62,641 nucleotides of DNA from Flavobacterium branchiophilum NBRC 15030 = ATCC 35035 (GTDB lineage Bacteria; Bacteroidota; Bacteroidia; Flavobacteriales; Flavobacteriaceae). Under the pieces are notes generated by a model. That model ran no database searches. It was not told the DNA's origin and worked only from the letters and a program-made list of their open reading frames with translations. This document shows positions 25,922 to 35,400 of the stretch, one piece after another; position 1 is the first letter of the stretch, and each line of letters opens with the position of its first letter. The position numbers and the translations under genes were made by a program. The stretch is taken from positions 52,276 to 114,916 of the forward strand of contig NZ_MUGT01000035.1 of assembly GCF_002217205.1 (NCBI RefSeq). Reading direction: 5' to 3'.

Positions 25922-26839
25922 CTACGCTTCTCTAATCAAAGGCAAGGTAGAACATCTTAAAAGGCCTTCTTGCTTGGCAATTTCAGCATAAGGAATTTCT
26001 TCTACTGTAAAACCCTGTTCTCTGAGCCAATTATTTAATCGAGTAAAGTTTTTTTCAGATACAACTACATTTGGAGCTATCGAAAAAACATTAGAATTCA
26101 TGTGGTACATTTCGTCTCTTGTAATGTGAAATAAATTGTCTTTGCCAAATAAATCGACCAAAAACAAATAGTCTGCTTCTTCTCTGAAGCCTCTTTTGTA
26201 AATAATACCTTTATTTGTGCCTACAGGTTGAAAACAACAATCTAAATGAAGGGCATTATCTCGGGCTTCAATTTTAGATTTAACCAAATCGAAAGCCTTT
26301 ACTTTTTTGTGAGGAAACAGTTCTGTTATGTACGCTACACCTTCAAGATTGGTACGTGCTGTAATATAATCCTTATAATCAGATCCTTTATAAGTGCCAA
26401 TAAAAATATAATCATTCCAAGGCATGACATCGCCTCCTTCTATATGTACAGCCTCTGGTGGCCTTACAACTTGCGATGGATTGATTTGATCTATAATATA
26501 TTGTATAGCCTCTAATTCTCTTTCTCTATCGGGTAAAATATTGGATTTTATAAAGGTATTTTCAATGACAAATCCTATATCTCTAGCAAAAATTTGATTG
26601 TAATTTTCTATTAAAGTAGGCCTAAAAACCTGAACACCATATTTTAAGAAAACAGCTTCAAAGGCATCCATCTCACGAATCATATCGGCCTCGAGAGGAT
26701 AGGTTCCCGCTAAAATATGTTCCAACGATTTGGGGTCATAAGCCTCTTCGGCTGTTGGGGTTTTGCCATTGCTTTGAGCCGTGCCCAAAAGGACTGCTTT
26801 GAGTTTTGAAGTTTCGTTTTGTATATGTATTGGTAACAT
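25922..26839 (-). CDS. Arginine deiminase/dimethylargininase-family hydrolase
   Basis: This 305-aa protein has the pentein fold pattern: LKAVLLGTAQ at the start, FARDIGFVIENTFI and EAVHIEGGDVMPWNDY for guanidino-group binding, a His-containing region (ALHLDCCFQPVG) and the C-terminal catalytic Cys296 in LLRCSTLPL. It should hydrolyse a guanidino compound such as arginine or a methylated arginine, releasing ammonia or an amine. It is the upstream member of a pair with the CtlX-like gene. No ornithine carbamoyltransferase or carbamate kinase is nearby, so this is not a classic arginine deiminase operon. Sequential action of the two enzymes on arginine then citrulline is a reasonable but untested idea. 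Confidence 0.85.
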   Translation of the reverse strand: MLPIHIQNETSKLKAVLLGTAQSNGKTPTAEEAYDPKSLEHILAGTYPLEADMIREMDAFEAVFLKYGVQVFRPTLIENYNQIFARDIGFVIENTFIKSNILPDRERELEAIQYIIDQINPSQVVRPPEAVHIEGGDVMPWNDYIFIGTYKGSDYKDYITARTNLEGVAYITELFPHKKVKAFDLVKSKIEARDNALHLDCCFQPVGTNKGIIYKRGFREEADYLFLVDLFGKDNLFHITRDEMYHMNSNVFSIAPNVVVSEKNFTRLNNWLREQGFTVEEIPYAEIAKQEGLLRCSTLPLIREA

Positions 26840-26862
26840 AAAAAGGGTTTTGACAGTTGGTG

Positions 26863-26870
26863 CAAATATA
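26863..26870 (-). promoter_or_regulatory. -7 box upstream of the guanidino hydrolase pair
   Basis: The minus strand reads TATATTTG 23 bp before the ATG at 26839. It matches the Bacteroidota -7 consensus exactly. A matching -33 element is not clear. Confidence 0.5.
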
Positions 26871-27016
26871 AAAAAACGAATTGATTTTTATTAATTAATT
26901 ATTTTTTTAGATTAAAAATACGAATTTTAAAAAATTTATATCATTTGAAAGCAATTTATAAATACAAATGGTTTTACCTTTTTTGATTCGAAAGGTATTA
27001 AATAAATGTTAAAGAG

Positions 27017-27047
27017 TTGTGTATTGATAGTAATACTATTATATTTG
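27017..27047 (+). promoter_or_regulatory. Promoter of the TetR-exporter operon with palindromic operator
   Basis: A -33-like TTG (27017-27019) and an exact -7 box TATATTTG (27040-27047) are spaced by 20 bp, as in Bacteroidota housekeeping promoters. The spacer contains a perfect 13-bp palindrome, ATAGTA-A-TACTAT (27027-27039), ending just before the -7 box. This is an ideal place for a repressor to block polymerase, and the first gene downstream is a TetR-family regulator. The rest of the 327-bp region between the divergent genes (26840-27166) is A+T-rich and shows no gene. Confidence 0.7.
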
Positions 27048-27166
27048 CATCATAAACTTTTAAAAATCAAATGTATTAGCATTATTCTATTTAAAAATGT
27101 TAATCGCAATACAATATAGATACAATTTTATTTGAATAAAAAATAACGATTAAATTTCAATACAAG

Positions 27167-27838
27167 ATGCAGCATTTATTATCCAGTTTGAAAATTACTA
27201 TAAACGAAAAACTGTATGTTAAGGACCCCGAAACATCTGAATTGGGTCGTAATATATTGAAAAACAGTATAGAATTGATTCACGACATTGGTTTTGAATC
27301 CTTTACCTTTAAAAAATTAGGAGAGCGAATTCAATCTAACGAAAGTTCTATTTACCGCTATTTTGAAAACAAACACAAATTATTGATGTACTTGTCTTCA
27401 TGGTATTGGTCTTGGATGGAATATCGAATGGTATTTGCAACAACCAACTTGTCAAATCCAATAGAAAAGTTAGAAAAAGCCATACAATTGGTAACGGAAA
27501 ATGTTTTTGATGACGAAACAACGCCACACATCAATGAGCAGCTATTGAACCAAATTATTATTGAAGAATTTACTAAAACCATTAGAACAAAAAATATAGA
27601 AGACGAGAATAAGGCTGGCTTTTTTTTAGTTTACAAGCGGGTAATTAATCGATTGATAGCCATAATATCTGAAATTAATCCTGCTTATAAATATCCCAAA
27701 AGTTTGGCTTCGACGGTAGTTGAAAGTGCTTTGCACCAACAATTTTTGAAACAACATTTAAAAACCATAACAGACATTTCTGAACAAGATTGCCCATCAT
27801 TATTTTTTATCGAATTAGTAAAAAAAACCTTATCATGA
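27167..27838 (+). CDS. TetR-family transcriptional regulator
   Basis: This 223-aa protein has a TetR-type helix-turn-helix at about residues 24-70: ILKNSIELIHDIGFESFTFK, then LGERIQSNESSIYRYFENKH. The rest is an all-helical ligand-binding domain with no recognised motif. It is the first gene of a four-gene operon with an ABC exporter subunit, an adaptor and an outer-membrane channel. Its stop overlaps the next start (ATGA, 27835-27838). It very likely represses its own operon through the palindrome in the promoter spacer and is released by a compound the exporter handles. Confidence 0.9.
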   Translation: MQHLLSSLKITINEKLYVKDPETSELGRNILKNSIELIHDIGFESFTFKKLGERIQSNESSIYRYFENKHKLLMYLSSWYWSWMEYRMVFATTNLSNPIEKLEKAIQLVTENVFDDETTPHINEQLLNQIIIEEFTKTIRTKNIEDENKAGFFLVYKRVINRLIAIISEINPAYKYPKSLASTVVESALHQQFLKQHLKTITDISEQDCPSLFFIELVKKTLS

Positions 27839-29481
27839 CACCATTAAAACGTTTTAAGAACCTGGTTCTAATTGACAAACAAGATATTTATCAAATTTTT
27901 CTGTATTCCATAATTGCAGGGCTTATTAGTTTGTCTTTGCCATTGGGTATTCAATCTATTATCAATTTTATACAAGCGGGCAAAGTAAGCACTTCTTGGA
28001 TTGTATTGGTTTTTATAGTTGTTTTGGGGGTTGCCTTTGTTGGGTTATTAAAAATCATGCAATTTAGAATTACAGAAAATTTACAACAAAAAATATTTGT
28101 TCGATCGTCGTTTGAATTTGCCTATCGTTTTCCAAAAATAAAATTTAGTCAAATCCACGATCAATTTCCGCCTGAATTAGCCAATAGATTTTTTGATACC
28201 CTAACAGTTCAAAAAGGAGTTTCAAAACTATTATTAGACAGTTCGGGGGCGGCATTACAAATAGTTTTTGGGATATTACTTTTATCATTTTATCATTCTT
28301 TTTTTATCTTTTTTGGCATCATTTTGTTGTTGCTTTTGTATTTAATTTTTAGAATGAATTTTAATTCTGGGCTGCAAACAAGCTTAAAAGAATCCAAATA
28401 CAAATACAAAATAGCCCATTGGCTTCAGGAAATAGCCAGAAATCATTTGAGTTTTAAGAGTAATGCCGTTTTCAATTTTTCATTACAAAAAAATGATCTT
28501 CTAGTTACAGAATATTTAAAACAACGCGAGAATCATTTTAAAGTTTTATTAAAGCAATTCATACAACTAACAGGCTTTAAAGTGATGATAACTGCTGGTT
28601 TGTTGATTATTGGAGGTTTATTAGTCATCAATCAACAAATGAATATTGGTCAGTTTGTAGCAGCAGAAATTATTATTTTGAGCATTATTGCGGCAGTAGA
28701 AAAATTGTTTTCGGGTTTAGAATTGTTTTATGATGTATTAACTTCATTAGAAAAATTGGGCTCGGTAGTAGATTTGGAGATTGAAAATGATGTGTTTGAT
28801 GCCAATTATAACATCAACAAAAAAATTACTACGATAGAAACACAAAATGTTTCATTTCACTACCCCGATGATGAGGAGTCTATTTTGAAATCGATAAACA
28901 TAGCCATAGCTCACAAGCAACACACCTTGATAGAAGGCGAAAACGGATCGGGAAAAACAACCTTGATGCGATTATTGGCCAGATTAGTAGAGCCAACTTC
29001 GGGTCAAATATTTATAAATAATAATAATTATAAAAAATATACTGCAGACGACTATCGGTCTAATATTGGGTATGTAACGGCACAAGACATGCCATTTGAG
29101 GGTACTATTTTAGAAAACATTACTTGCAACAATACAGACATCAGCATAGAGTCGGTTTTTGAACTATTGGAGCACCTCAAATTAACAGAAACTATAAAAG
29201 CATTGCCAAAAGGTTTGGAAACTCACATTTCATCCGAAGGCAAACAAATTAGTTCATCGGCCATTCAAAAAATTGTTTTGGCACGAAGTATCATTCAAAA
29301 GCCAAGTATTTTGTTTTTAAAAAATCCATTAGACAAATCAGACGAGAAAAGTACTAAAAGTATTATCGATTTTTTAAGTTTAAAACACCACCCATGGACA
29401 TTAGTTGTTGTAAGCAAAAACAACTATTGGAAACAAATTTGCAATCAAACTATTGTTTTAGAAAAAGGAGTTATTAAATAA
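27835..29481 (+). CDS. ABC exporter-like membrane protein with degenerate ATPase domain
   Basis: The start is the ATG at 27835, overlapping the regulator's stop, giving 548 aa. Residues 1-300 form a type IV ABC exporter membrane domain with about five to six helices, and 330-548 an ABC nucleotide-binding domain. Walker A is intact (GENGSGKTT, 368-376) and a Q-loop Gln417 is present. Other essential motifs are not: the signature site reads QISSSAIQK (471-479) instead of LSGGQ, Walker B reads LFLKN (493-497) with Lys-Asn in place of Asp-Glu, and the switch His is Lys528 (VVSKNN). The protein may bind but hardly hydrolyse ATP, or may need a partner. Context with HlyD and TolC proteins suggests export of an unknown substrate. 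Confidence 0.88.
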   Translation: MTPLKRFKNLVLIDKQDIYQIFLYSIIAGLISLSLPLGIQSIINFIQAGKVSTSWIVLVFIVVLGVAFVGLLKIMQFRITENLQQKIFVRSSFEFAYRFPKIKFSQIHDQFPPELANRFFDTLTVQKGVSKLLLDSSGAALQIVFGILLLSFYHSFFIFFGIILLLLLYLIFRMNFNSGLQTSLKESKYKYKIAHWLQEIARNHLSFKSNAVFNFSLQKNDLLVTEYLKQRENHFKVLLKQFIQLTGFKVMITAGLLIIGGLLVINQQMNIGQFVAAEIIILSIIAAVEKLFSGLELFYDVLTSLEKLGSVVDLEIENDVFDANYNINKKITTIETQNVSFHYPDDEESILKSINIAIAHKQHTLIEGENGSGKTTLMRLLARLVEPTSGQIFINNNNYKKYTADDYRSNIGYVTAQDMPFEGTILENITCNNTDISIESVFELLEHLKLTETIKALPKGLETHISSEGKQISSSAIQKIVLARSIIQKPSILFLKNPLDKSDEKSTKSIIDFLSLKHHPWTLVVVSKNNYWKQICNQTIVLEKGVIK

Positions 29482-29490
29482 ATTCAAGCC

Positions 29491-30837
29491 ATGTTAAACA
29501 TATCAAATAATAGAATAGATCAATTTATAAAATTAGACCAATTCAAATCGACCGCTATTTTCAAACAACAAAAGCATTATCTAATGATCCGAAAAATCGT
29601 ATGGGGTTTTGTGTTGGCCTTAATCGTATTGTTATTTTTGCCTTGGACACAAAATATTAGTGGCGCTGGCAATGTAACTACGTTGAAACCCAATCAACGC
29701 CCTCAAACAATCCACACCGCAATTGCAGGAAGGATAGAAAAATGGTATGTACAGGAAGGCGATTTTGTAAAAAAAGGCGATACGATATTATATATTTCAG
29801 AAATAAAAGAAGATTATTTGGACCCCAATTTGGTTCGTAATACTGGCCAACAAGTACAATCCAAAGAAAGTGCCGTAATTTCCTATTCAGATAAAGTGAA
29901 AGCCCTTGATAATCAAATAGATGCCATTGCAAATGAGCGGTTGCTTAAATACAAACAAGCCCAAAACAAACTCAAACAGGCATACTTGAAAGTGCAAAGT
30001 GATAGTATCGATTTTGAAGCAACAAAAACACAATTGAAAATTGCTAAAACACAATTCAATCGGTCGCAAAATTTGAATAAAGAAGGATTAAAACCCATGA
30101 CCGATGTAGAAGAAAAAAGAATGAAATTGCAAGATGTTGAAGCCAAAATTATAACTCAGGAAAACAAATATATTGCCAGCAAAAATGACATATTGAATGC
30201 CAGCATGGAACTGAATCGAATTAGTGCAGAATATGCCGAAAAAAATGCTAAAGCCAGCAGCGACAAACAAAGTGCTTTGAGTGCCCAATTTGATACAGAA
30301 GCCCAAGTAAACAAACTCAAAAATCAATACAAGAATTATCAAATCAGAAATGGATTGTATTACATTACAGCACCACAAGACGGCTATATAAACAGAGCCT
30401 TACAATCAGGAATTGGCGAAACCTTAAAGGAAGGTAGCCCCATAGTAAGCATTATGCCTGCAACTTATGATATTGCAGTTGAAACTTTTATAGAACCTAT
30501 GGATTTCCCATTAGTAAATAAAGGCGAAAAAGTAAGGGTGTGGTTTGACGGATGGCCAACAATTGTATTTAGCGGGTGGCCAGATGTATCCTATGGCACA
30601 TTTGGCGGGATTATTGTAGCCAAAGAAAATTTTATTAGTGATAATGGCAAATACCGAGTGCTGATAGCTCCAGATCCTAGCGACAAAAAATGGCCAAACC
30701 AATTGAGTATTGGTGCTGGAACACAAAGTTTGGCTTTGCTTCAAAATGTTCCAATTTGGTACGAAATATGGAGAACATTAAATGGATTTCCTCCAAATTT
30801 TTATAAAAAAACCAAAACTGAAAAACCCAAAAAATAA
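29491..30837 (+). CDS. HlyD-family periplasmic adaptor
   Basis: This 448-aa membrane fusion protein bridges the inner-membrane exporter and the TolC-type channel. It has one N-terminal transmembrane helix (residues about 33-50, WGFVLALIVLLFLPW), a lipoyl/biotinyl-like half (IHTAIAGRIEKWYVQEGDFVKKGDTIL), a long alpha-helical hairpin rich in Lys, Gln and Ala (about 115-270), and the returning half APQDGYINRALQSGIGETLKEG. It starts 9 bp after the exporter-like gene, and its TAA shares one base with the ATG of the TolC gene (TAATG). The architecture is that of tripartite systems. Confidence 0.92.
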   Translation: MLNISNNRIDQFIKLDQFKSTAIFKQQKHYLMIRKIVWGFVLALIVLLFLPWTQNISGAGNVTTLKPNQRPQTIHTAIAGRIEKWYVQEGDFVKKGDTILYISEIKEDYLDPNLVRNTGQQVQSKESAVISYSDKVKALDNQIDAIANERLLKYKQAQNKLKQAYLKVQSDSIDFEATKTQLKIAKTQFNRSQNLNKEGLKPMTDVEEKRMKLQDVEAKIITQENKYIASKNDILNASMELNRISAEYAEKNAKASSDKQSALSAQFDTEAQVNKLKNQYKNYQIRNGLYYITAPQDGYINRALQSGIGETLKEGSPIVSIMPATYDIAVETFIEPMDFPLVNKGEKVRVWFDGWPTIVFSGWPDVSYGTFGGIIVAKENFISDNGKYRVLIAPDPSDKKWPNQLSIGAGTQSLALLQNVPIWYEIWRTLNGFPPNFYKKTKTEKPKK

Positions 30838-32225
30838 TGACTAAAAAATTTGTTTATACCGTGCTTTTGATTATCGTATTTTTTCAGGTACAAAGCCAAA
30901 ATATCCAAACGACTTTTGGTTTTAATGAATTTTTAGGCTATGTAAAAAAATACCATCCACTTGTCAAACAAGCCGATTTGAAACTCAACGAGGCCCAAGC
31001 CAACCTTATGCTGGCAAGAGGTGCATTTGACCCAAAAATTGAAGTCGATTTCAATGATAAAATGTTTAAAGACAAAACATATTATAGTATTTTGAACAGC
31101 AGTTTTAAAATTCCCACTTGGTATGGAATAGAGTTAAAAGCTGGTTTTAACCAAGCGGAAGGCTTGTACCTTAACCCCGAAAACACAGCGCCAATTAGCG
31201 GATTAACTACTTTAGGTATTAGCATTCCTTTAGGACAAGGCTTATTGGTTAATCAGCGTATGACCGATATTCGAAAAGCTAAAATTGCCCAAAAATTGAA
31301 TGTTGCCGAACGTAACTTGAAAGCCGTAGATGTTATTTATGAAGCAGCCGTAAGTTATGTTAATTGGAAAAAGTGTTTTGACGAAGTACAGCGTTATCAG
31401 AATTATTTGAATAATACTCAAATTAGATACAAAGGTGTTTTGCAATTGATAGAGCAGGGAGATAAACCCGCAATTGATAGTATTGAGGCTGGAATTGCAG
31501 TAAAAACAAGACAATTAAACATGGAAGAAGCCCAACTGAAATTGACAAAAGCCAAACTTGAGCTTTCTAATTATTTGTGGCTTGAAGGAAATATTCCATT
31601 GGAACTGAAAGACGAATTGCAGCCAGAATCGCAATTAAAAAATACGATCAAAACGACCCTTCAATTAAATGATCTTGGCGGATTTGATATGGATAATCAT
31701 CCTAAAATCAAAGCGTTAGATGCAAAAATTGCAATGCTTATAGAAGACAAAAAACTAAAAGCCAATGCATTATTACCCAAGATCGATTTGCAATACAATT
31801 ATCTTTCTGAACCAAAATATTGGGACAATTTTCGATTACATGATTATAAAATTGGAGTACAGTTTAGTATGCCAATATTTTTAAGAAAAGAAAGGGCCAG
31901 CCTAAAACTTGCTCAGTTAAAAATTCAGGATTCGGAATTAAGTTTGCAATTTGAAAGAAAAAACATCGATAATAAAATAAAATACCAACAACAAGAAATC
32001 CAATCGTTAGACAAACAATATGACTACATTACAAAACTTGCTCGTGATTATGCTACCTTATTAACAGCAGAAGATCGTTTATTTGCCATGGGCGAAAGTT
32101 CATTATTTATTATCAACTCGCGAGAAAATGCATTGGTAACGGCACAAATCAATGAAATATCTATAGAAAATAAATATTTGAATAGTGTAATCAGTTTGTA
32201 TAAAACACTGGCAAATCCTGAATAA
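30837..32225 (+). CDS. TolC-family outer-membrane efflux protein
   Basis: This 462-aa protein has a Sec signal peptide (FVYTVLLIIVFFQVQSQ) and two repeats of the outer-membrane efflux protein domain. Long amphipathic helices (KQADLKLNEAQANLMLARG, and later KIKALDAKIAMLIEDKKLKA) alternate with the beta-strand segments that form the barrel. It completes a tripartite export system with the two genes before it, and the operon ends at a strong hairpin 9 bp downstream. Confidence 0.92.
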   Translation: MTKKFVYTVLLIIVFFQVQSQNIQTTFGFNEFLGYVKKYHPLVKQADLKLNEAQANLMLARGAFDPKIEVDFNDKMFKDKTYYSILNSSFKIPTWYGIELKAGFNQAEGLYLNPENTAPISGLTTLGISIPLGQGLLVNQRMTDIRKAKIAQKLNVAERNLKAVDVIYEAAVSYVNWKKCFDEVQRYQNYLNNTQIRYKGVLQLIEQGDKPAIDSIEAGIAVKTRQLNMEEAQLKLTKAKLELSNYLWLEGNIPLELKDELQPESQLKNTIKTTLQLNDLGGFDMDNHPKIKALDAKIAMLIEDKKLKANALLPKIDLQYNYLSEPKYWDNFRLHDYKIGVQFSMPIFLRKERASLKLAQLKIQDSELSLQFERKNIDNKIKYQQQEIQSLDKQYDYITKLARDYATLLTAEDRLFAMGESSLFIINSRENALVTAQINEISIENKYLNSVISLYKTLANPE

Positions 32226-32233
32226 TGTCAATC

Positions 32234-32279
32234 ATAAAACCCATCAAATAATAAAGGATATTTTTTTGATGGGTTTTAT
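32234..32279 (+). terminator. Terminator of the TetR-exporter operon
   Basis: A perfect 15-bp inverted repeat, ATAAAACCCATCAAA (32234-32248) with TTTGATGGGTTTTAT (32265-32279), encloses a 16-nt loop and begins 9 bp after the TolC-family stop codon. The U-rich 3' arm fits a Rho-independent terminator. The rest of the gap to the helicase gene shows nothing recognisable. Confidence 0.88.
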
Positions 32280-32479
32280 TGCATTTCAACATGTTCAACT
32301 ATATTTAAACCAAATGAAGCATTAGCGTTCTATTACAATCTAAAAATACTTCAAAATTAACACCAAATATATTTATAAAATAGACCAAAGATGCGGAGTT
32401 ATTTTTTAGCGGAGTTCCGTGAAGTGCTTCGCAGTTGTGTGTTTAGATTTCATAACGAAGTCTCATGCGAAACTTGGGT

Positions 32480-35400
32480 TTAACCAAATAATTCTTTGAC
32501 TTCGTCTATGTTAAACGATTTTTTTTCGTCGTCGATACTGATGATGCTGGAGGCTACAGCTTTTTTCTTAGTTTGCAAGCTTACTATTTTTTCTTCGATA
32601 GTATCTCTGCAAATCATGCGATAGGCCATAACTTGTTTGGTTTGTCCAATTCTATAACAACGGTCTATAGCTTGGTTTTCTAATGCAGGATTCCACCATG
32701 GATCGATGATAAAAACATAATCCGCTTCGGTCAAATTAAGTCCTGTGCCGCCAGCTTTCAAGCTAATCAAAAACACCCTAACGGAGGAGTTGGTTTGAAA
32801 ATTATTTACATTTTGTTGTCGGTTTTGGGTCTGACCATCCAAATATTCGTATGTAATTTGCTCGTCGTCTAACCTTTTACGAACTATTTGAAGCATTTTT
32901 ACAAATTGCGAAAAAACCAATATTTTATGATTTCCTGTTTTCTCTTTAATAGTTTCTATTAATATTTCGAGTTTTGCAGAATAGTTTCCATAATCAACAT
33001 CGTCGTTGATGAGTTCGGTCGAATTGCATATTTGACGTAACTTTGTTAAACCTTCTAGGATGTACATTTGCGATTTGGCTACACCGTTTTCGTCTATTTT
33101 ATTTAACAAATAATCTTTGTATTTATCCTTAAATGCCTCATATACTTTGCGTTGCTCTTTGCTCATATCACAGTAAATAACGCTTTCTGTTTTGTCTGGC
33201 AGTTCTTTGGCCACTTGTTCTTTGGTCCTTCTCAATACAAAAGGTGCAATAATTTTGCTCAACAATACAGAGCTTTCAACGTCCTTTTCTTTGTCGATAG
33301 TGTCTGAAAATTGACTCTTAAAATGGCTCATGCTTCCCAATAATCCTGGATTTAAAAAATTCAATTGGGCATACAAATCAAATGTATTGTTTTCTATTGG
33401 TGTACCCGTTAGGGTAAGTTTGTTAAACGATTGTAGCAATCGAACGGCTTTATATCTTTTGGAATTAGGGTTTTTAATGGCCTGACTTTCATCTAAAATA
33501 ATATAATTAAACACATAATCTTTCAGAAATTCTATATCATTAAGCAAAGAACCATAAGTAGATATAACAATGTTATACTTTTTAAATTCTGCTGTAGATG
33601 TAGCCCTACCCGACCCTACAAACGGCAAAACTTTGAGTGTTGGGCAAAATTTTTCTATTTCATTAATCCAATTAAAAATCAACGAAGTGGGAGCAATTAT
33701 CAACGAGGGAGTTTTGGCTTTTTGAGTAGTTTTGAGGTATTGCAAAAAAGCAATAGTTTGCAATGTTTTGCCAAGCCCCATATCGTCTGCCAAACAACCA
33801 CCCAACTGGTTTTGATGTAAAAAAACGAGCCAATTGAGTCCATGTTGCTGATAATCACGAAGTTTTACTTGCAATCCTTTTGGCGAGGCCACATTGGCAA
33901 TTTCTGAAAGGTGTTGCAAACGCTGCTTCTTTTCATACAATTCTTTTAAAAACGAGGGTTTACTTTCCACTTCATGATACAATTCGTCGATAATGCCAAA
34001 TTGATAATTGGATATTTGAATACTATTTTTTTTGATTTCGCCCGCTTTGAAATAATTTCCAAATTTTTGAAGCCAATCTTCGGGCAATATTCCAACAGTG
34101 CCATCGCTCAAGGCAACAAAATTAGACTTTTTGATATACGATTTTTGCAATTCTTTCAAATCTACTTTTTGGTTTCCAAAACTAATTTGCAATTCCAAAT
34201 CAAACCAATCAATATCCGATTTTAATCCAATACAGATGACAGGTTTGTTCATATTATATTTGAAAGATTTCAAATCGTTGGCTCCAAAAACTTTAAATCC
34301 CATCAATTTCATTTTTTCAGTAGCTTGAAGCATCCAATAATTGTCAAACAATTGTTCGGGTGTCAAATAAAACAGCTGATTTTGATTTTCAAAATCGGGA
34401 TGAAGACTTTTAATTTCCTCCAAAAATTGGTCTTCAAAAGACTCATCACGTTCCAAATAGGTGATGTTTTCTTGATTCTTGTGCAACAACATTTCGTTTG
34501 AAAACAAAGGAACCAATTGCTTATCGTACTGAACAAATGCATCAAAAAGAATATACGCACCGTCTAAATCCTTGATATAAACATGTTTTTCGAGTGGATT
34601 GTTGGGTTTAATCTGTTTGTTTTTTTTGAAAATTTTTTGTTGTATTTCAAACTTTTTAGACAATGGAATCAAAATATTCTCATTAAAACGTTCAAAATCT
34701 CTTTTGAAATAATTCGTTTCGGGTGTGTCTGCATAAGTCAAAATATGATATGACAAATCAGCATTAGTTATAGGATAAATATTTTGGCCTTCAAAAATAA
34801 AAAGGGGCGAAAGCACCAATTTCTGAGCATTTATATTAAAATTATTGTCATCAATCCGAATTTTGGCTTTTAAATTATAAAACATGTCTGTTTCTGTAAG
34901 TACAAAAAAGAGTTTGATTTCAGGTTGTTTAAACACCAATGGGGATAAATTTTTTCGAGCATACGAATCATTTGGTCTGTTGCTATACAAAAACCGTTGG
35001 GGCAATTCTGGTATAATTTTTGTAAATACTGTCATCAATTTAACGATAAATTCAAAAGTAATCTCTTTGTTTTTTTGAATTAAATTTGATAATTTAAGCA
35101 CGTTCAATACAAAAAATTGGTCTTCAGTAGTTATTAAATCGTCAATATTATATTCTAAATTAAAATATTGTAATTCTTCAATGCCTGATGAAAAATCGGT
35201 TTTAGCTTTGTTGTATTTGCCCAAAACAGGAAATAAACTAAAAAAATTTGAATTGTTTTTTTCAAAACACAAACCAATACCTTTTTGCAACGAAGCGGCG
35301 GCTGTATTGGTAGGCAGTTGAGCTAAAATTGCCTGTTCGGGTTTTGTAATGCTAACTACTTGTTCGCTTGGCAAAACATTTTGGAATTTAGATACCACTC

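Noticed and set aside
27790-27834. An upstream start for the ABC exporter gene
   Set aside because: It would lie deep inside the TetR gene; the ATG at 27835 makes a standard 4-bp ATGA overlap and gives the family-like N-terminus MTPLKRF.
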